A DNA stretch of 64,000 nucleotides from the NCBI RefSeq assembly GCF_024029855.1, contig NZ_CP097205.1:186001-250000 (forward strand), in the 5' to 3' direction. This stretch comes from Buchnera aphidicola (Sipha maydis) (GTDB lineage Bacteria > Pseudomonadota > Gammaproteobacteria > Enterobacterales > Enterobacteriaceae). The notes beneath the pieces were generated by a model. That model saw only the letters and a list, made by a program, of their open reading frames with translations, did no database searches and was not told where the DNA came from. The stretch's first letter is position 1. Every line of letters starts with the position of its first letter. This document shows, piece by piece, positions 50,513 to 60,619 of the stretch. The position numbers and the translations under genes were made by a program.

Positions 50513-50678
50513 TTTTATTATTTATAAATATATAAAAAATTTTTTTCTAAAAAAAACCATCTAATCTTAAAAAAAATTTTTTAAAATAAAAATAGAAAAT
50601 GTTATTATTTAAAATAATTAACTGAATTTAAATAAATCACAATGATATAATCATATAAAAATATTACACGAGATTAAC

Positions 50679-51848
50679 ATGTTAATAAATGAAATGAAAA
50701 AAATTAATATTAAAAAAAAAAAAATATTAATGAGATTAGACTTAAATGTACCTATAAAAAAAAATAAAATAACATCGTATGCACGTATTAATTCTTCTTT
50801 ACCTACAATTAAATTTGCTTTAAAACAAAACGCAAAAATTATTATTTTATCTCATTTAGGACGTCCTCAAGAAGGAAAATATGAAAAAAAATATTCACTT
50901 CTTCCAATAGTAAAATATTTAAAAAAAAAATTACAAAATACAGTTATTCATTTTTCTAATAAAATAAAAAATAATATACAAATAAAATATGGAGAAATAT
51001 TAGTTTTAGAAAATGTGCGTTTCAATAAAGGAGAAAAAAAAAACTGTAAAAAATTATCAAAGCAATATGCTAATCTTTGTGATATCTTTGTAATGGATGC
51101 TTTTGGAACATCTCATAGAATAGAAGCATCAACATATGGTGTTGGAATGTTCGCAAAAATATCATGCGCTGGACCATTGTTAATCTCTGAAATTAAATCT
51201 CTGAAAAAAGCAATTAAAAATCCAAAAAAACCTGTAGTAACTATTTTAGGTGGATCAAAAATATCTACTAAATTTAATATTTTGAAAAATCTCGCAAAAA
51301 TATCAGATTTTGTCATAGTTGGAGGGGGTATTGCTAATACATTTTTAGCAATTAATTACTATGTTGGAAATTCAATTTTTGAAAAAAACTTTATACACTC
51401 TGCAAAAATATTAAAAGAAAAATATAATATTTTTATACCTATAGATTGCAAAGTAAAAAATAAAAAAAATGAATGTATTACAAAACCTTCACATAAAATT
51501 TTAAATAATGAAGAAATAATGGATATAGGGGAAAAAAGTATAAAAAAAATTCAAAAAATAATTAAAAATGCTAAAACTATAATTTGGAATGGACCAATAG
51601 GTGTATTTGAATTACAAGATTTCCGTTTAGGAACAGAAAAAATTTCGCATGCTATAGCAAATAATAAAGAAGCTTTCTCAATAGCTGGTGGAGGAGATAC
51701 ATTAGCTGTAATAGAAATGTTTAACATAAAAAAAAAAATTTCATATATCTCTACTGGAGGAGGTGCGTTTCTAGAATTTATTGAAAAAAAAACACTTCCT
51801 GCAATACAAATGTTACAATTAAAATATTTGCAAAAAAAGAGTATTTAA
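50679..51848 (+). CDS. pgk: Phosphoglycerate kinase
   Basis: Makes ATP from 1,3-bisphosphoglycerate. The 389 residues match E. coli (387). Motifs: LMRLDLNVPIKK, ILSHLGRPQEGKYE, LENVRFNKGEKKN, MDAFGTSHR, the hinge region, WNGPIGVFEL and the nucleotide loop SIAGGGDTLAVIE. fbaA follows 19 bases later, the standard pgk-fbaA pair. Confidence 0.98.
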   Translation: MLINEMKKINIKKKKILMRLDLNVPIKKNKITSYARINSSLPTIKFALKQNAKIIILSHLGRPQEGKYEKKYSLLPIVKYLKKKLQNTVIHFSNKIKNNIQIKYGEILVLENVRFNKGEKKNCKKLSKQYANLCDIFVMDAFGTSHRIEASTYGVGMFAKISCAGPLLISEIKSLKKAIKNPKKPVVTILGGSKISTKFNILKNLAKISDFVIVGGGIANTFLAINYYVGNSIFEKNFIHSAKILKEKYNIFIPIDCKVKNKKNECITKPSHKILNNEEIMDIGEKSIKKIQKIIKNAKTIIWNGPIGVFELQDFRLGTEKISHAIANNKEAFSIAGGGDTLAVIEMFNIKKKISYISTGGGAFLEFIEKKTLPAIQMLQLKYLQKKSI

Positions 51849-51867
51849 AACATTTAGGGAATCAATT

Positions 51868-52947
51868 ATGAAAAAGATTTTAAAAAATTTTAAATCAGGA
51901 ATTTTAAATGGTAAAGAAACAAGAAAAATATTTGAATTAGCTAAAAAAAATAATTTTGCCATTCCTTCTATAAACTGTATTAATACAGATTCTATCAATA
52001 TGATTTTAGAAGCAGCTCAAAAAATTAAATCTCCTGTAATTATACAATTTTCATATGGAGGATCTTTATTTTTCTCTGGAAAAATTAATAAAAATAATAA
52101 TTTTAGAAAAGCAATAGATGGAGCGATATCTGGAGCTCAACATATACATTTAATGTCAAAATATTATAAAATACCAATTATAATACATACAGATCATTGT
52201 GATAAAAAAAATTTACCGTGGATCAATGGACTAATTAAATATGGAAAAAAATATTTTATTCAAAAAGGTAAACCATTATTTTCTTCACATATGTTAGATT
52301 TATCTCATGAAACTTTAAAAAAAAATATTAAAATTTGTTCAAAATATTTTAAAAAAATGAAAAAAATAAATATGCTTCTTGAAATAGAATTAGGATGTAC
52401 AGGAGGAGAAGAAGATGGAATTGATAATACAACTTTAAATAAAAAATATTTATACACTAAACCACAAGAAGTAAATTATGCTTATAAAAAACTCTCTTTA
52501 ATTAGTAAAAATTTTTCTATTGCTGCATCTTTTGGAAATGTACATGGAGTCTATAAAGTGGGAAACGTTGATTTAAAACCAAAAATTTTAAAATTTTCTC
52601 AAAAATATGTAATGGATAAAAATAATATCTCTCAAAAAAATCCATTAAATTTTGTCTTTCATGGAGGTTCAGGATCTTCGTTAAAAGATATTATAAAATC
52701 AATTAAATATGGTGTAGTTAAAATAAATTTTGATACTGATATACAATGGTATACTTGGAAAGGAGTTTTAAATTTTTATAAAAAAAATAAAAATTATTTA
52801 AAACAACAACTAGGGAATCCAGAAGGGAAAAATAAACCTAATAAGAAATATTACGATCCTCGAACTTGGATTCAAGAATATAAAAATTATGTATCTTTAA
52901 AATTAAAAAAAATTTTTCAAAATTTAAATACAACAAATTTATTGTAA
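51868..52947 (+). CDS. fbaA: Fructose-bisphosphate aldolase class II
   Basis: Zinc-dependent cleavage of fructose 1,6-bisphosphate. The 359 residues equal E. coli. Zinc ligands: His in IIHTDHCDKK, Glu in LEIELGCTGGEEDG, His in GNVHGVYKVG and His in FHGGSGSS. The phosphate-binding VKINFDTD is present. It lies between pgk and mscS, as in E. coli. Confidence 0.98.
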   Translation: MKKILKNFKSGILNGKETRKIFELAKKNNFAIPSINCINTDSINMILEAAQKIKSPVIIQFSYGGSLFFSGKINKNNNFRKAIDGAISGAQHIHLMSKYYKIPIIIHTDHCDKKNLPWINGLIKYGKKYFIQKGKPLFSSHMLDLSHETLKKNIKICSKYFKKMKKINMLLEIELGCTGGEEDGIDNTTLNKKYLYTKPQEVNYAYKKLSLISKNFSIAASFGNVHGVYKVGNVDLKPKILKFSQKYVMDKNNISQKNPLNFVFHGGSGSSLKDIIKSIKYGVVKINFDTDIQWYTWKGVLNFYKKNKNYLKQQLGNPEGKNKPNKKYYDPRTWIQEYKNYVSLKLKKIFQNLNTTNLL

Positions 52948-53225
52948 AAAATTTTTTTCTAAAAAAAATTTAATACATTAATTGTATTAATATTTATATA
53001 AAAAATAGAATGCATTATGTTAAATCAAAAATTTTTCAAATAAAAATATCTGTTTGAAAAAAATAATTTATATAAAAATTATTATTAAGAATAATTTTAA
53101 ATATATAATATAAAATATAAAAATTTAAAATTTTTCTTATATAAAATAAAACATCTCTTTTTTGTTCATTATTTTACGCAAAAAATATTTTTTTTTAAAA
53201 AATAAAATTTACGGATTTTTTAAAA

Positions 53226-53873
53226 ATGTTTAAATACTCATTAATCACAATTACAATTATAATATTATTAAGCCATTTAAGTGATTTACAACCAACATTT
53301 GTTCTCGCTCTACTAGGAACCTTAGGAATGGCTATTGGATTAACTCTTCAAAGTACAATATCTAATTTTACTGCAGGAATTTTAATAAAAATTTTTAGAC
53401 AACTAGAAAAAGGTGAATATATTGGAATAGGAAAAATTTCAGGAACTATATTAAACGTAGATATATTTTACACAATTTTAAGTACAATAGATGGGAAAAT
53501 AGTTGTTATACCTAATATAAAAATAATTTCTAAGAGTATTATTAATTATACGAGATCTCCAATTCGTAGAAATGAATTTTTTATTAGTTTATCTCATAAT
53601 ATTAATATTGATGAAGTGAAAACAATCTTAAGAAAAATTTTATATGAAGAAGATCGTGTATTAAAAAATAAAGACATAACAATTGAATTAAATGAATTTT
53701 CAGATTATTCATTAAAGTTTGTAATTAGATGTTGGAGTAAAACAAAAGATTTACAAATGGTTTATTGGGATTTAATGCATAAATTTAAAAAAAAATTAGA
53801 TGAGAAAAAAATAGCAATGCCATTTGCAAAACATTCTTTTGCATTAGAAAATAAAAAAAATATCTCGTCTTAA
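53226..53873 (+). CDS. mscS: Small-conductance mechanosensitive channel, N-terminally truncated
   Basis: Osmotic safety-valve channel of the inner membrane, a heptamer in E. coli. The 215 residues compare with 286. From this ATG only TM2 and the pore-lining TM3 (LALLGTLGMAIGLTLQSTIS) remain, then the beta domain (DGKIVVIPN, RSPIRRNEF) and the C-terminal alpha/beta domain (DLQMVYWDLM). In-frame codons just upstream still resemble MscS (FTDFL), back to a TAA at 53196-53198 inside a T9-A6 tract. TM1 is thus lost or out of frame. It follows fbaA as in E. coli. Confidence 0.88.
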   Translation: MFKYSLITITIIILLSHLSDLQPTFVLALLGTLGMAIGLTLQSTISNFTAGILIKIFRQLEKGEYIGIGKISGTILNVDIFYTILSTIDGKIVVIPNIKIISKSIINYTRSPIRRNEFFISLSHNINIDEVKTILRKILYEEDRVLKNKDITIELNEFSDYSLKFVIRCWSKTKDLQMVYWDLMHKFKKKLDEKKIAMPFAKHSFALENKKNISS

Positions 53874-53964
53874 ATTATTTAATTAAAAAATTTATTTTAA
53901 CATTGAATAAGAATTTTATTTAATTATTTTAATGTTACATTTATTAAATGTATTTAAATAAATC

Positions 53965-56900
53965 ATGATAAAAATTTACACATCAAATAATTTTAATTAT
54001 TTAATAAAAAAAATATGTAAAAAAATATATGAAAAAAAAACAAATAATATATTTGTAAAAGAAATTTTAGTAATAGAAAATTCTAGAAATTCTGAATTTC
54101 TGAAACAAAAAATTTCTAAAATCTTAGGAATTTCTAGTAATATAAATTTTTTTACACAGAAACAATTTATATTTTATATATTAAAACAATTTACATACAA
54201 AAAAAAAATTATAAATTTTAATCAATCTATGATTTTTTGGAAACTAATTAATTTATCCAAAAATAATAAAAAAAAATTATACCAAATAAAAAAAAATGAA
54301 TTAGAAGAATTTGAATATTTTAAAAATTTATCAAAAATTTTTGAAGAATACTTATTTCATCGATCAAATTGGATTATTAAATGGGAATATAAAAAAAAAG
54401 ACAAAAAAAAATATAATAAAATATATTATATTCAAAAAAAAATATGGAAAAAAATTACAAAAAATAATAAAAAAAAAAATATATATCATTATATAAATTT
54501 ATATAAAGAATACTTTAAAAAAAATTTAAAAAAAAAATATATATATAAAAAATTTCCATCTAAAATTTTTATAATCAATCCATTTAATTTTCCAAATTTT
54601 TTTTTAAAAATATTAAAAAAAATTAGCAAAAAAATTAAAATTTATATATTTCTTTGTACTCCATTCGATATTAGAGAAAAAACAACAAAAAAAAATTGGG
54701 AAAAATATTCTATCTTATCGCTTTGGACAAAAAATCATTTAAATAAAATAAAATTTTTACAATCTTTAACTAATAAAAAAAAATTTTTTTATATAAAACA
54801 CAAAAATAATAGTTTACTCAATAAAATTAAAAACAACTTTTTATTACTACGAGATTTAATAAATATAGATAAAAAAAAAATAATAAAAAAAATAGATAAA
54901 TCAATTACAATACATGAATGCAATAATTACTTGAGAGAAATTGAAATATTACATGAAAATATATCTAAACTATTAATGCAAAATAAAAATATACAACCAA
55001 AAGATATCATTATTAAATCAGAAAAAATAAAAAATTATATCCCATATATAAAATCAGTTTTTAAAACTAAAGTTAAAGAAAATAATATACCATATAATAT
55101 TCATACACCATTATTTGAAAAAAATTCTATTCTATATATTTTTAATAAAATTTTACTATTACCAAAAAATAAATTTAAAAATGAAAATATTCTAGATTTT
55201 TTATATTTTAAATGTATTGCAAAAAAATTTTCTATTTCACAAAAAGAAATAAAAAGAATAAAAGAATGGATAAAAAACACAAATATTAGGTGGGGTATTA
55301 ATGCAAATCATAAAAAAAAAATAGGAATTTACCCTACATCTCAAAATACCTGGGAATATGGAATAAAAAAAATTATTTTAGGCTACGGAATTAAAGAAAA
55401 TATAAAAAAATGGAAAAAAATACAACCATATAATATATATGAAAAAGATCAAATTGAACTATTTGAGAAACTAGTATTATTTATTAAAACTTGTATAAAA
55501 TGGCAAAAAAAATTACAAAAAAAAAATAAAAATACAAAATGGATAAAAATATATAAAAAAATCATAAAAGATTTTTTTTATTTAAATAAAAAAAATAAAA
55601 AAAAAATAAAAATAATAACAAAAAACTGGATACAAATAATTCAAGAAATTCAAAACATTTCGTATAAAAAAAAAATTTCTATAAACATTTTACAATATAC
55701 ATTAAACGATAAACTAAAAAAAATATATTATAATAAAAAAATAAATAATAACTGTATAAATTTCACAGATTTTAATTTTCTACGAACAAAAAATTTCAAA
55801 ATTACATATTGCTTAGGAATGAATGAAAATATATTTCCTCAAAAAATAATAAAAAATCATGAAAATCTAATATATAAATATAAAAAACCTTATGATTTCA
55901 AAAAACATCAAGACATTTTTTTTATATTTTTTGAATTATTATCTTTTACTGAAAAAAAAATTTATATTAGTTATATAAATAATTCTCCTAGTCAAATAGA
56001 AAAAAATGAAATATCCAACGTCATTCAAAAATTAAAAAAATATTTAGAAAATAATTTTTTTTTTAAAGAAAAAATATTTAAAAAAAATTTTTTTGTTCAT
56101 CCTGCAACAAATTTTGAAAAAAAAAAAATATTTAATCAAATAAATTATAGTCAACATCAATCACTTTGGTTGTTAAAAAAAAAAAATTTTTTAAAAAAAA
56201 ATTTTGTTAAAAAAATTCCTTTATCATCTAAAATAAAAAAAATAAACATTAAAAAACTAATTTCATTTTGGAAAAACCCAATTAATTATTTTTTTAACAA
56301 AATATTAAAAATCTATTATAGAAATAATAAATTTGTAGATTACAATCAAGAACCTTTTATGATTGATATCAAAACTAACTATTTATTACAAAAAAAAATT
56401 TTAAAGTATATGATTTTAAAAAAAAATTATAAAAAATTGTTTAATAAAATAAAATCTATAGGAGTACTTCCTCATAAAAATTTTGGAAAAATACATTTTG
56501 ATAATCAAATCTTAAAAGTAAAAAAAGTCTATTTAAAAATCCAAAAAAAAAAAACTAAATTTCTAAAAAAGAAATTTTCATTAAAAATAAAAAAATTTCA
56601 TATTTATGGAAAATTAAAAAATATTTCAAAAAATGAACTTATACGTTGGAAAGTTTCTCCTTTAAATTATTATGATACCATTACATTATGGCTAGAACAT
56701 CTTATACACTGCATACTTGGAGGAAAAAAAAGTACCTATTTAGGAATTAATAAAAATATTTCCTTTAAAAAAATATCTCGTACACAAGCTAAAAAAAATC
56801 TTTTAAAATATATTTTAGGATATATTCAAGGATTACAAAAACCTATTATATTAACAAAAACTGGATTAAATTGGTTTCATTTGATATTTGATCATAAAGA

Positions 56901-57105
56901 AAAAAAAATTTCAAAAAAATTTGAAAAAATTCAATCTAGTGAAAAAAAAATATTTTCTATTTGGCATGGAAACAAATATTCTTTAGGAGAAAAAAAAAAT
57001 TTATACTTAAAAAAAATTATTCCCTTATTAAATAATAAAATTATTCAAAAGATAAAAAGAATTACTAAATATTGGATGCTTCCAATATACAAAAATCTAA
57101 TATAG
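53965..57105 (+). CDS. recC: Exodeoxyribonuclease V subunit RecC
   Basis: Subunit of RecBCD that splits the DNA strands and recognises Chi in E. coli. The 1046 residues compare with 1122. Family sequences include FILKQF-type helicase-like N-terminal regions, ITYCLGMNENIFPQ, and a degenerate nuclease-like C-terminus (LGKKSTYLGI-type stretch read here as GGKKSTYLGI). The protein is extremely lysine and isoleucine rich, so recognition leans partly on order: recC, recB and recD are consecutive, with ptrA between recC and recB lost. Confidence 0.92.
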   Translation: MIKIYTSNNFNYLIKKICKKIYEKKTNNIFVKEILVIENSRNSEFLKQKISKILGISSNINFFTQKQFIFYILKQFTYKKKIINFNQSMIFWKLINLSKNNKKKLYQIKKNELEEFEYFKNLSKIFEEYLFHRSNWIIKWEYKKKDKKKYNKIYYIQKKIWKKITKNNKKKNIYHYINLYKEYFKKNLKKKYIYKKFPSKIFIINPFNFPNFFLKILKKISKKIKIYIFLCTPFDIREKTTKKNWEKYSILSLWTKNHLNKIKFLQSLTNKKKFFYIKHKNNSLLNKIKNNFLLLRDLINIDKKKIIKKIDKSITIHECNNYLREIEILHENISKLLMQNKNIQPKDIIIKSEKIKNYIPYIKSVFKTKVKENNIPYNIHTPLFEKNSILYIFNKILLLPKNKFKNENILDFLYFKCIAKKFSISQKEIKRIKEWIKNTNIRWGINANHKKKIGIYPTSQNTWEYGIKKIILGYGIKENIKKWKKIQPYNIYEKDQIELFEKLVLFIKTCIKWQKKLQKKNKNTKWIKIYKKIIKDFFYLNKKNKKKIKIITKNWIQIIQEIQNISYKKKISINILQYTLNDKLKKIYYNKKINNNCINFTDFNFLRTKNFKITYCLGMNENIFPQKIIKNHENLIYKYKKPYDFKKHQDIFFIFFELLSFTEKKIYISYINNSPSQIEKNEISNVIQKLKKYLENNFFFKEKIFKKNFFVHPATNFEKKKIFNQINYSQHQSLWLLKKKNFLKKNFVKKIPLSSKIKKINIKKLISFWKNPINYFFNKILKIYYRNNKFVDYNQEPFMIDIKTNYLLQKKILKYMILKKNYKKLFNKIKSIGVLPHKNFGKIHFDNQILKVKKVYLKIQKKKTKFLKKKFSLKIKKFHIYGKLKNISKNELIRWKVSPLNYYDTITLWLEHLIHCILGGKKSTYLGINKNISFKKISRTQAKKNLLKYILGYIQGLQKPIILTKTGLNWFHLIFDHKEKKISKKFEKIQSSEKKIFSIWHGNKYSLGEKKNLYLKKIIPLLNNKIIQKIKRITKYWMLPIYKNLI

Positions 57106-57141
57106 AGATATTCAAACAAAATATTTTTATAAAATATAAAA

Positions 57142-60100
57142 ATGAACAAAAAAAATAAAATACTTGATATTTTTTCAATAAAATTAAATGGAATTAAAAT
57201 GATTGAAGCATCTGCTGGAACCGGAAAAACTTTTACAACAATATTATTATATTTACGTATTTTACTAGGAATTAATCAAGATGAAAAAGAAAAATATTCA
57301 ATGAAAAACATCTTAATTATTACTTATACTAAAAATGCTGTAAAAGAAATTAAAAAAAGATTAGAAAAAAACATTTACAATTTATACTTAGCTTGCTTAT
57401 CAAAAAAAACAAATGATAAAAATCATATAAAAATTTTAAAAAAAATAAAAAACTTTAATCAAGCTATTCAAATATTAAAAAAAGCATATATTAATATTCA
57501 TGACGCATCAATTTATACTATACATGGATTCTGTAAACATATTTTAAAAAAAAAAAATTATAATTTTCAATATTTAATTAAAAACAAAAAGAAAGTATAT
57601 GATGAAAATTTTTTATATAAAAAAGCAACATATATTTTTTGGAGAAATTTTTTTTACCCATATAATAAAGAAATTTCTCAAATAATTTTTCAATCTTGGA
57701 AAAATCCTGAAGAATTATTCACAACAATTCAACATTGGATAAATATTAAATCAAAATTTTTTTTATATACAAAAAATAAAAAAGATAAAATTACTGACAG
57801 ACATAAAAAAAATATAACAACCATTCAAAAATTTAAAAAAAAATGGAAAGTCATAAATTTTAATCTAAAAAAAATATTTTATAAAAATAAATTAAATAAA
57901 AGAATTTATCATAAAAAAAATTTTTATCGATGGACAAAAAAAATAAAAATATGGTCTAAAGAAAAAACAAAAAACTATATTATTCCACAAGAATTAACAC
58001 ATTTTTCTAAAAAAAAAATAGAAAAAAATATTTCTACAAAAAAAAAATACATTTTTCTAAAAATCATTGATAAATTTTTAAAAAAAAAATTTTGTCTAAA
58101 AGAAGTAATTTTAATGCATGCAATTAAAAAAATTTCTGAAATTTGCAAAAAAATTAAAAAAAAAAATTTTTCTTATGATAATTTAATTGAATCTTTGCTA
58201 AAACTATTAAAAAATGAAAAAAATCTCTCCGCATACATTAAAAAAAAATTTCCAATCGCTGTTATCGATGAATTTCAAGATACAAATATGCAACAATATA
58301 AAATATTTCAAAAAATATATCAGAAAAAAAATTTTACATTAATTCTAATAGGTGATCCAAAACAATCTATTTATAATTTTCGTGGAGCTGATATATTTTT
58401 TTATTTAAAAGTCAAATCAAAAATAAAAAAAATATATACTCTAAATACGAATTGGAGATCCTCAAAAAAACTTATCGAATGTATAAATTTCTTATTTACT
58501 AGAATAAAAAATAGTTTTTTATTTAAACAAATCAATTTTACTTCTTTAATTACTCCAAAAAAATCTGAAAAAAAAAAATATTTTATTAAAAAAATAGAAC
58601 AACCATCAATAAAATTATGGTTACAATCAAAAACCATAAAAACATCTGAAGAGTATAATAATTGGATAGCAAAAAAATGCTCTCAAGATATATATTTTTT
58701 ATTAAAAAAAATAAAAAAATCACAAGCTATTCTAGAAAATCAAGAAAACAAAAAAAAATTAAAAATACAAGATATTTGTATCTTAGTAAAGAATTATGAC
58801 GAATACAAAATAATGAAAAAAGAATTATTAAAATTTAGTATTTCTTCATACTATACTTCATATAATAAATCAATTTTTCAAACAAACGAAATACAAGAAA
58901 TGTATTTTATATTAAAATCTATTGCATATCCTTCAAATGATAATTATTTTAATAAAGCGATTTCTACTGAAATAATATCAAAAAATTCTTATTTAATTCA
59001 TAAAATTAAAAAAAAATATTCTTTATGGTCAAAGTTGAAAGAAAAATTTTTAAAATACAAACATACATGGAAAGATGAAGGAATATTAAATCTAATAAAA
59101 AAAATTATTTCTCAAAGTTATTTATATGAAAATTATTTCTTTCGAGATAAATGTCAAAATAAAATATCTAACATAATTCATTTAGGAAAAATTTTAGAAA
59201 AAAAATCATCTTTAAGAAGAGAAATCTCTTCTATATTATCTTGGATAAAAAAAAAAATTTATCGCATAGAAAATAAAAAAAAATATCAACAAAAATTATA
59301 TAACAATAAAAATGTTATCAATATAACAACTATATACAAATCTAAAGGATTAGAATATCCAATTGTATGGGTTCCTTTCATTTCTAATTTTAATATTTCA
59401 AAAAAATATATTTTTCATGATAGAAAAAGATACAATACATTTATTAATTTATGTCAATCTAAAAAAAAGATAAAACTAGAAAAAGAAGAAAAATTATCTG
59501 AAGAAATAAGATTATTGTATGTCGCTCTTACTAGAGCAATTTTTCAATGCAATTTAGGAATTAGTCCGATATGTATAAATAAGAAAAATAAAAAAACAAG
59601 TTTTCATAACAGTGGTTTAGGATATATTTTACAAAAAGGAGAAAAAATGAATGCAAAAAAATTATATCAAGAAATTAATAAAATTACAAAAAATCAATCA
59701 ATTAAATTAATTTTTAAAAAAGAAAAAATTCCAAATAAAAAAATTCAAAAAAAAATAAAAAAAAGAAAAAAAAATTATATATTTTTAAAATTTGATAGAA
59801 TTTTTGAAAAAAATATTAATACTAGTTATACAAAAATATTAAAATTATCTTCTATAAAAAAAAAATTCTCTGATAAATTCAATAAATTAATGTGTAATCA
59901 AAAAACATACGAAAAAAAAATAAATTTAAAAAACTTTCCAAAAGGGAAAAAAATTGGGAAAATGTTACATAAAATATTAGAAAAAATTTCTTTTCATAAA
60001 AAAATAAATAAAAAATTTATTCAACAAGAAATAAAAAAAAATAAACTAAAAAAAAATTGGACTATCATTCTTAAAAAGTGGATTCAAGATATTCTTATAC

Positions 60101-60612
60101 ACCCTTTATCTATTAGAATAAATTTATTAATTTTAAAAAACAAATGCATTAAAGAAATGGAATTTTATCTACCTCTAAAAAAAGAAATTAACTTTGTTTC
60201 TATAAATTCAATACTTGAAGAAAAAAAAAAATCAATTAATCAAATCAATACAGGATTTCTAAAAGGATTTATTGATTTAATATTTAAATTTAAAAATAAA
60301 TATTATTTCGTTGATTATAAATCAAATTTTCTTGGAAAGAAAAAAAGTGATTATAAAGAAAAAAAATTGAAAAAATATTTTTTTAAAAAAAAATACAATA
60401 TACAATTTTATCTATATTCTATAGCATTACATAGATTTCTGCAAAAAAAAATTCATAATTATAATTTTAAAAAAAATTTTGGAGGAGGATACTATTTATT
60501 TTTACGAGGAATGGATGGAAAAAACATTAATCAAGGAGTATTTTTTTTGGTTCCTCAATATAAATTAATGAAAAAAATTGAACACACTTTTCTAAAACAA
60601 TCTAAATATTGA
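57142..60612 (+). CDS. recB: Exodeoxyribonuclease V subunit RecB
   Basis: 3'-5' helicase and nuclease subunit of RecBCD. The 1156 residues match E. coli (1180). Helicase motifs: IEASAGTGKTFTT at about 21-33, IVDEFQDTN-type motif II written VIDEFQDTN, IGDPKQSIYNFRGAD, LNTNWRSSKKLIE, TIYKSKGLEYPIVWVPF, RLLYVALTRA. The C-terminal nuclease keeps GKMLHKIL (metal His), GFLKGFIDLIF and YYFVDYKSN, so both activities look intact. It starts 37 bases after recC and recD follows 8 bases later. Confidence 0.96.
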   Translation: MNKKNKILDIFSIKLNGIKMIEASAGTGKTFTTILLYLRILLGINQDEKEKYSMKNILIITYTKNAVKEIKKRLEKNIYNLYLACLSKKTNDKNHIKILKKIKNFNQAIQILKKAYINIHDASIYTIHGFCKHILKKKNYNFQYLIKNKKKVYDENFLYKKATYIFWRNFFYPYNKEISQIIFQSWKNPEELFTTIQHWINIKSKFFLYTKNKKDKITDRHKKNITTIQKFKKKWKVINFNLKKIFYKNKLNKRIYHKKNFYRWTKKIKIWSKEKTKNYIIPQELTHFSKKKIEKNISTKKKYIFLKIIDKFLKKKFCLKEVILMHAIKKISEICKKIKKKNFSYDNLIESLLKLLKNEKNLSAYIKKKFPIAVIDEFQDTNMQQYKIFQKIYQKKNFTLILIGDPKQSIYNFRGADIFFYLKVKSKIKKIYTLNTNWRSSKKLIECINFLFTRIKNSFLFKQINFTSLITPKKSEKKKYFIKKIEQPSIKLWLQSKTIKTSEEYNNWIAKKCSQDIYFLLKKIKKSQAILENQENKKKLKIQDICILVKNYDEYKIMKKELLKFSISSYYTSYNKSIFQTNEIQEMYFILKSIAYPSNDNYFNKAISTEIISKNSYLIHKIKKKYSLWSKLKEKFLKYKHTWKDEGILNLIKKIISQSYLYENYFFRDKCQNKISNIIHLGKILEKKSSLRREISSILSWIKKKIYRIENKKKYQQKLYNNKNVINITTIYKSKGLEYPIVWVPFISNFNISKKYIFHDRKRYNTFINLCQSKKKIKLEKEEKLSEEIRLLYVALTRAIFQCNLGISPICINKKNKKTSFHNSGLGYILQKGEKMNAKKLYQEINKITKNQSIKLIFKKEKIPNKKIQKKIKKRKKNYIFLKFDRIFEKNINTSYTKILKLSSIKKKFSDKFNKLMCNQKTYEKKINLKNFPKGKKIGKMLHKILEKISFHKKINKKFIQQEIKKNKLKKNWTIILKKWIQDILIHPLSIRINLLILKNKCIKEMEFYLPLKKEINFVSINSILEEKKKSINQINTGFLKGFIDLIFKFKNKYYFVDYKSNFLGKKKSDYKEKKLKKYFFKKKYNIQFYLYSIALHRFLQKKIHNYNFKKNFGGGYYLFLRGMDGKNINQGVFFLVPQYKLMKKIEHTFLKQSKY

Positions 60613-60619
60613 TAAAAAA

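Noticed and set aside
54311..54496. A second plus-strand open frame inside recC
   Set aside because: Lysine/isoleucine-rich shadow in an A-rich stretch; the recC frame is open throughout.
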